NCBI RefSeq assembly: GCF_031180975.1
Contig: NZ_JAPSLI010000007.1
Span: 1 to 64,000, forward strand
Length of the DNA: 64,000 nt
From: Microbacterium sp.
GTDB lineage: Bacteria; Actinomycetota; Actinomycetes; Actinomycetales; Microbacteriaceae
Direction of reading: 5' to 3'
This document shows, piece by piece, positions 63,352 to 64,000 of the stretch (positions are counted from its first letter, which is position 1; each line of letters begins with the position of its first letter). Below the pieces are notes generated by a model. The model did no database searches and had not been told where the DNA came from. It saw nothing but the letters and a program-made list of their open reading frames with translations. Position numbers and translations under genes: made by a program.

Positions 63352-64000
63352 TCAGCGATCGAGGTGCGGGGTGATCGTCTCGGCGAAGGATGCCGCGGTG
63401 CGGGCCACCACGGTCGCCGGATCGTCGGACCAGATGTCGGCGTTGAAGATCTCCACCTCGATGTCGCGGTCGTAGCCGGTCGCGATCACGGCACGCGTCA
63501 GCGACCCGAAGTCGATGACGCCGTCGCCCATGTAGTGCCGCGACAGCAGCACGTCGGCCGGGAACGGCGTCTTCCAGTCGCACACCTGGTAGGTGGCGAT
63601 GCGCCCTTCGCGACCGGCGCGCTCGATCTGCTCGAACACCTGCGGGTCCCACCAGATGTGGAAGGTGTCCACGGCGGCACCCACGACGGCCGCGTCGAAG
63701 TCGGCGGCGATGTCCAGTGCCTGGCCGAGCGTCGACACGACGGCGCGGTCCGAGGCGTACATCGGGTGCAGCGGCTCGATCGCCAGCGTCACCCCGGCCG
63801 CTTTCGCGTCGTCGGCGAGCGCGCCGATGGCGTCGCGCACGCGCTCGCGGGCGCCGATGAGGTCGCGGGACCCGTCCGGCAGACCACCCGCCACCAGGAC
63901 GAGCACCGCGGTCGACCCCTCCGCGCCGGCGGCCGCCAGGGTGGCGGTCTCCTCGATCGCGCGGCGGTTGTCGTCCAGCGCGGCGGTGCGCTCCGGACCC
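63352..64000 (-). CDS. Second sugar isomerase/epimerase, 5' part outside the window
   Basis: At least 215 residues of a TIM-barrel isomerase are visible. LAIEPLHPMYASDRAV holds a metal glutamate, VDTFHIWWDPQ holds an Asp-x-x-His, and VEIFNADIWSDDP holds a later glutamate. These are the metal ligands of xylose-isomerase-like hydroxypyruvate isomerase and related enzymes. The frame remains open to the right edge (upstream residues include NRRAIEETATLAAAGAEG), so the start lies beyond 64000. A GTG at 63906 would cut the barrel and is not the start. Confidence 0.88.
   Translation of the reverse strand, partial: GPERTAALDDNRRAIEETATLAAAGAEGSTAVLVLVAGGLPDGSRDLIGARERVRDAIGALADDAKAAGVTLAIEPLHPMYASDRAVVSTLGQALDIAADFDAAVVGAAVDTFHIWWDPQVFEQIERAGREGRIATYQVCDWKTPFPADVLLSRHYMGDGVIDFGSLTRAVIATGYDRDIEVEIFNADIWSDDPATVVARTAASFAETITPHLDR

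Overview
The window is about 70% GC with strong G/C preference at third codon positions. Many genes start with GTG, Shine-Dalgarno sites are mostly AAGGAG-like, and the octamer CGGATGCC and its complement GGCATCCG recur throughout. Together with the gene content (fused CydDC, ClpC, an HspR-like MerR gene beside Hsp20, DUF222/HNH and DUF559 proteins, and palindromic intergenic repeats) this points to an actinobacterium of the family Microbacteriaceae, most likely Microbacterium. The taxonomic call is inference.

Layout. 1-2,400: the tail of an unknown gene, tRNA-Ser(CGA), a MetE-like protein and a putative Fe(II)/2OG oxygenase. 2,415-8,494: a cytochrome bd operon, cydA-cydB-cydDC, read on the minus strand. 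8,676-16,600: radA, two small conserved genes, an ArgA-like acetyltransferase, clpC and an Orn/Lys/Arg decarboxylase divergent from a LysR gene. 17,600-25,100: an RpiR regulator and a tightly overlapping five-gene catabolic operon (permease, glutamine-synthetase-like ligase, two hydrolases, aminotransferase). 25,400-29,200: a frameshifted HNH/DUF222 gene, a DapA-family lyase and an MFS transporter.

29,231-36,877 is the most unusual block. A single-chain type ISP restriction-modification enzyme is followed on the same strand, 16 and 30 bp apart, by a putative TY-Chap2-like protein and an EcsC-like protein with two Ca-binding-type repeats. A divergent XRE regulator sits upstream behind a perfect 12-bp palindrome. 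This is my best candidate for an undescribed system.

37,000-64,000: a dicarboxylate/amino-acid symporter, an Na+/H+ antiporter, a TetR-controlled locus (amidohydrolase divergent from a complete oligopeptide-type ABC transporter) with twin operators, a small heat-shock locus (MerR/HspR-like, Hsp20, DUF2795), a luciferase-like monooxygenase, an NTF2-like/NCS1 permease/cyclase-family group in which the permease seems to lack a canonical start codon, DUF559, pheA, pgm, an NMT1-type ABC transporter, and a LacI/glycerate kinase/sugar-isomerase cluster that runs off the right edge.

Several families of palindromic repeats are scattered between genes. Four copies of two families lie in frame inside cydDC, lengthening the linkers of this fused transporter. 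No CRISPR array, integrase or transposase gene was seen.
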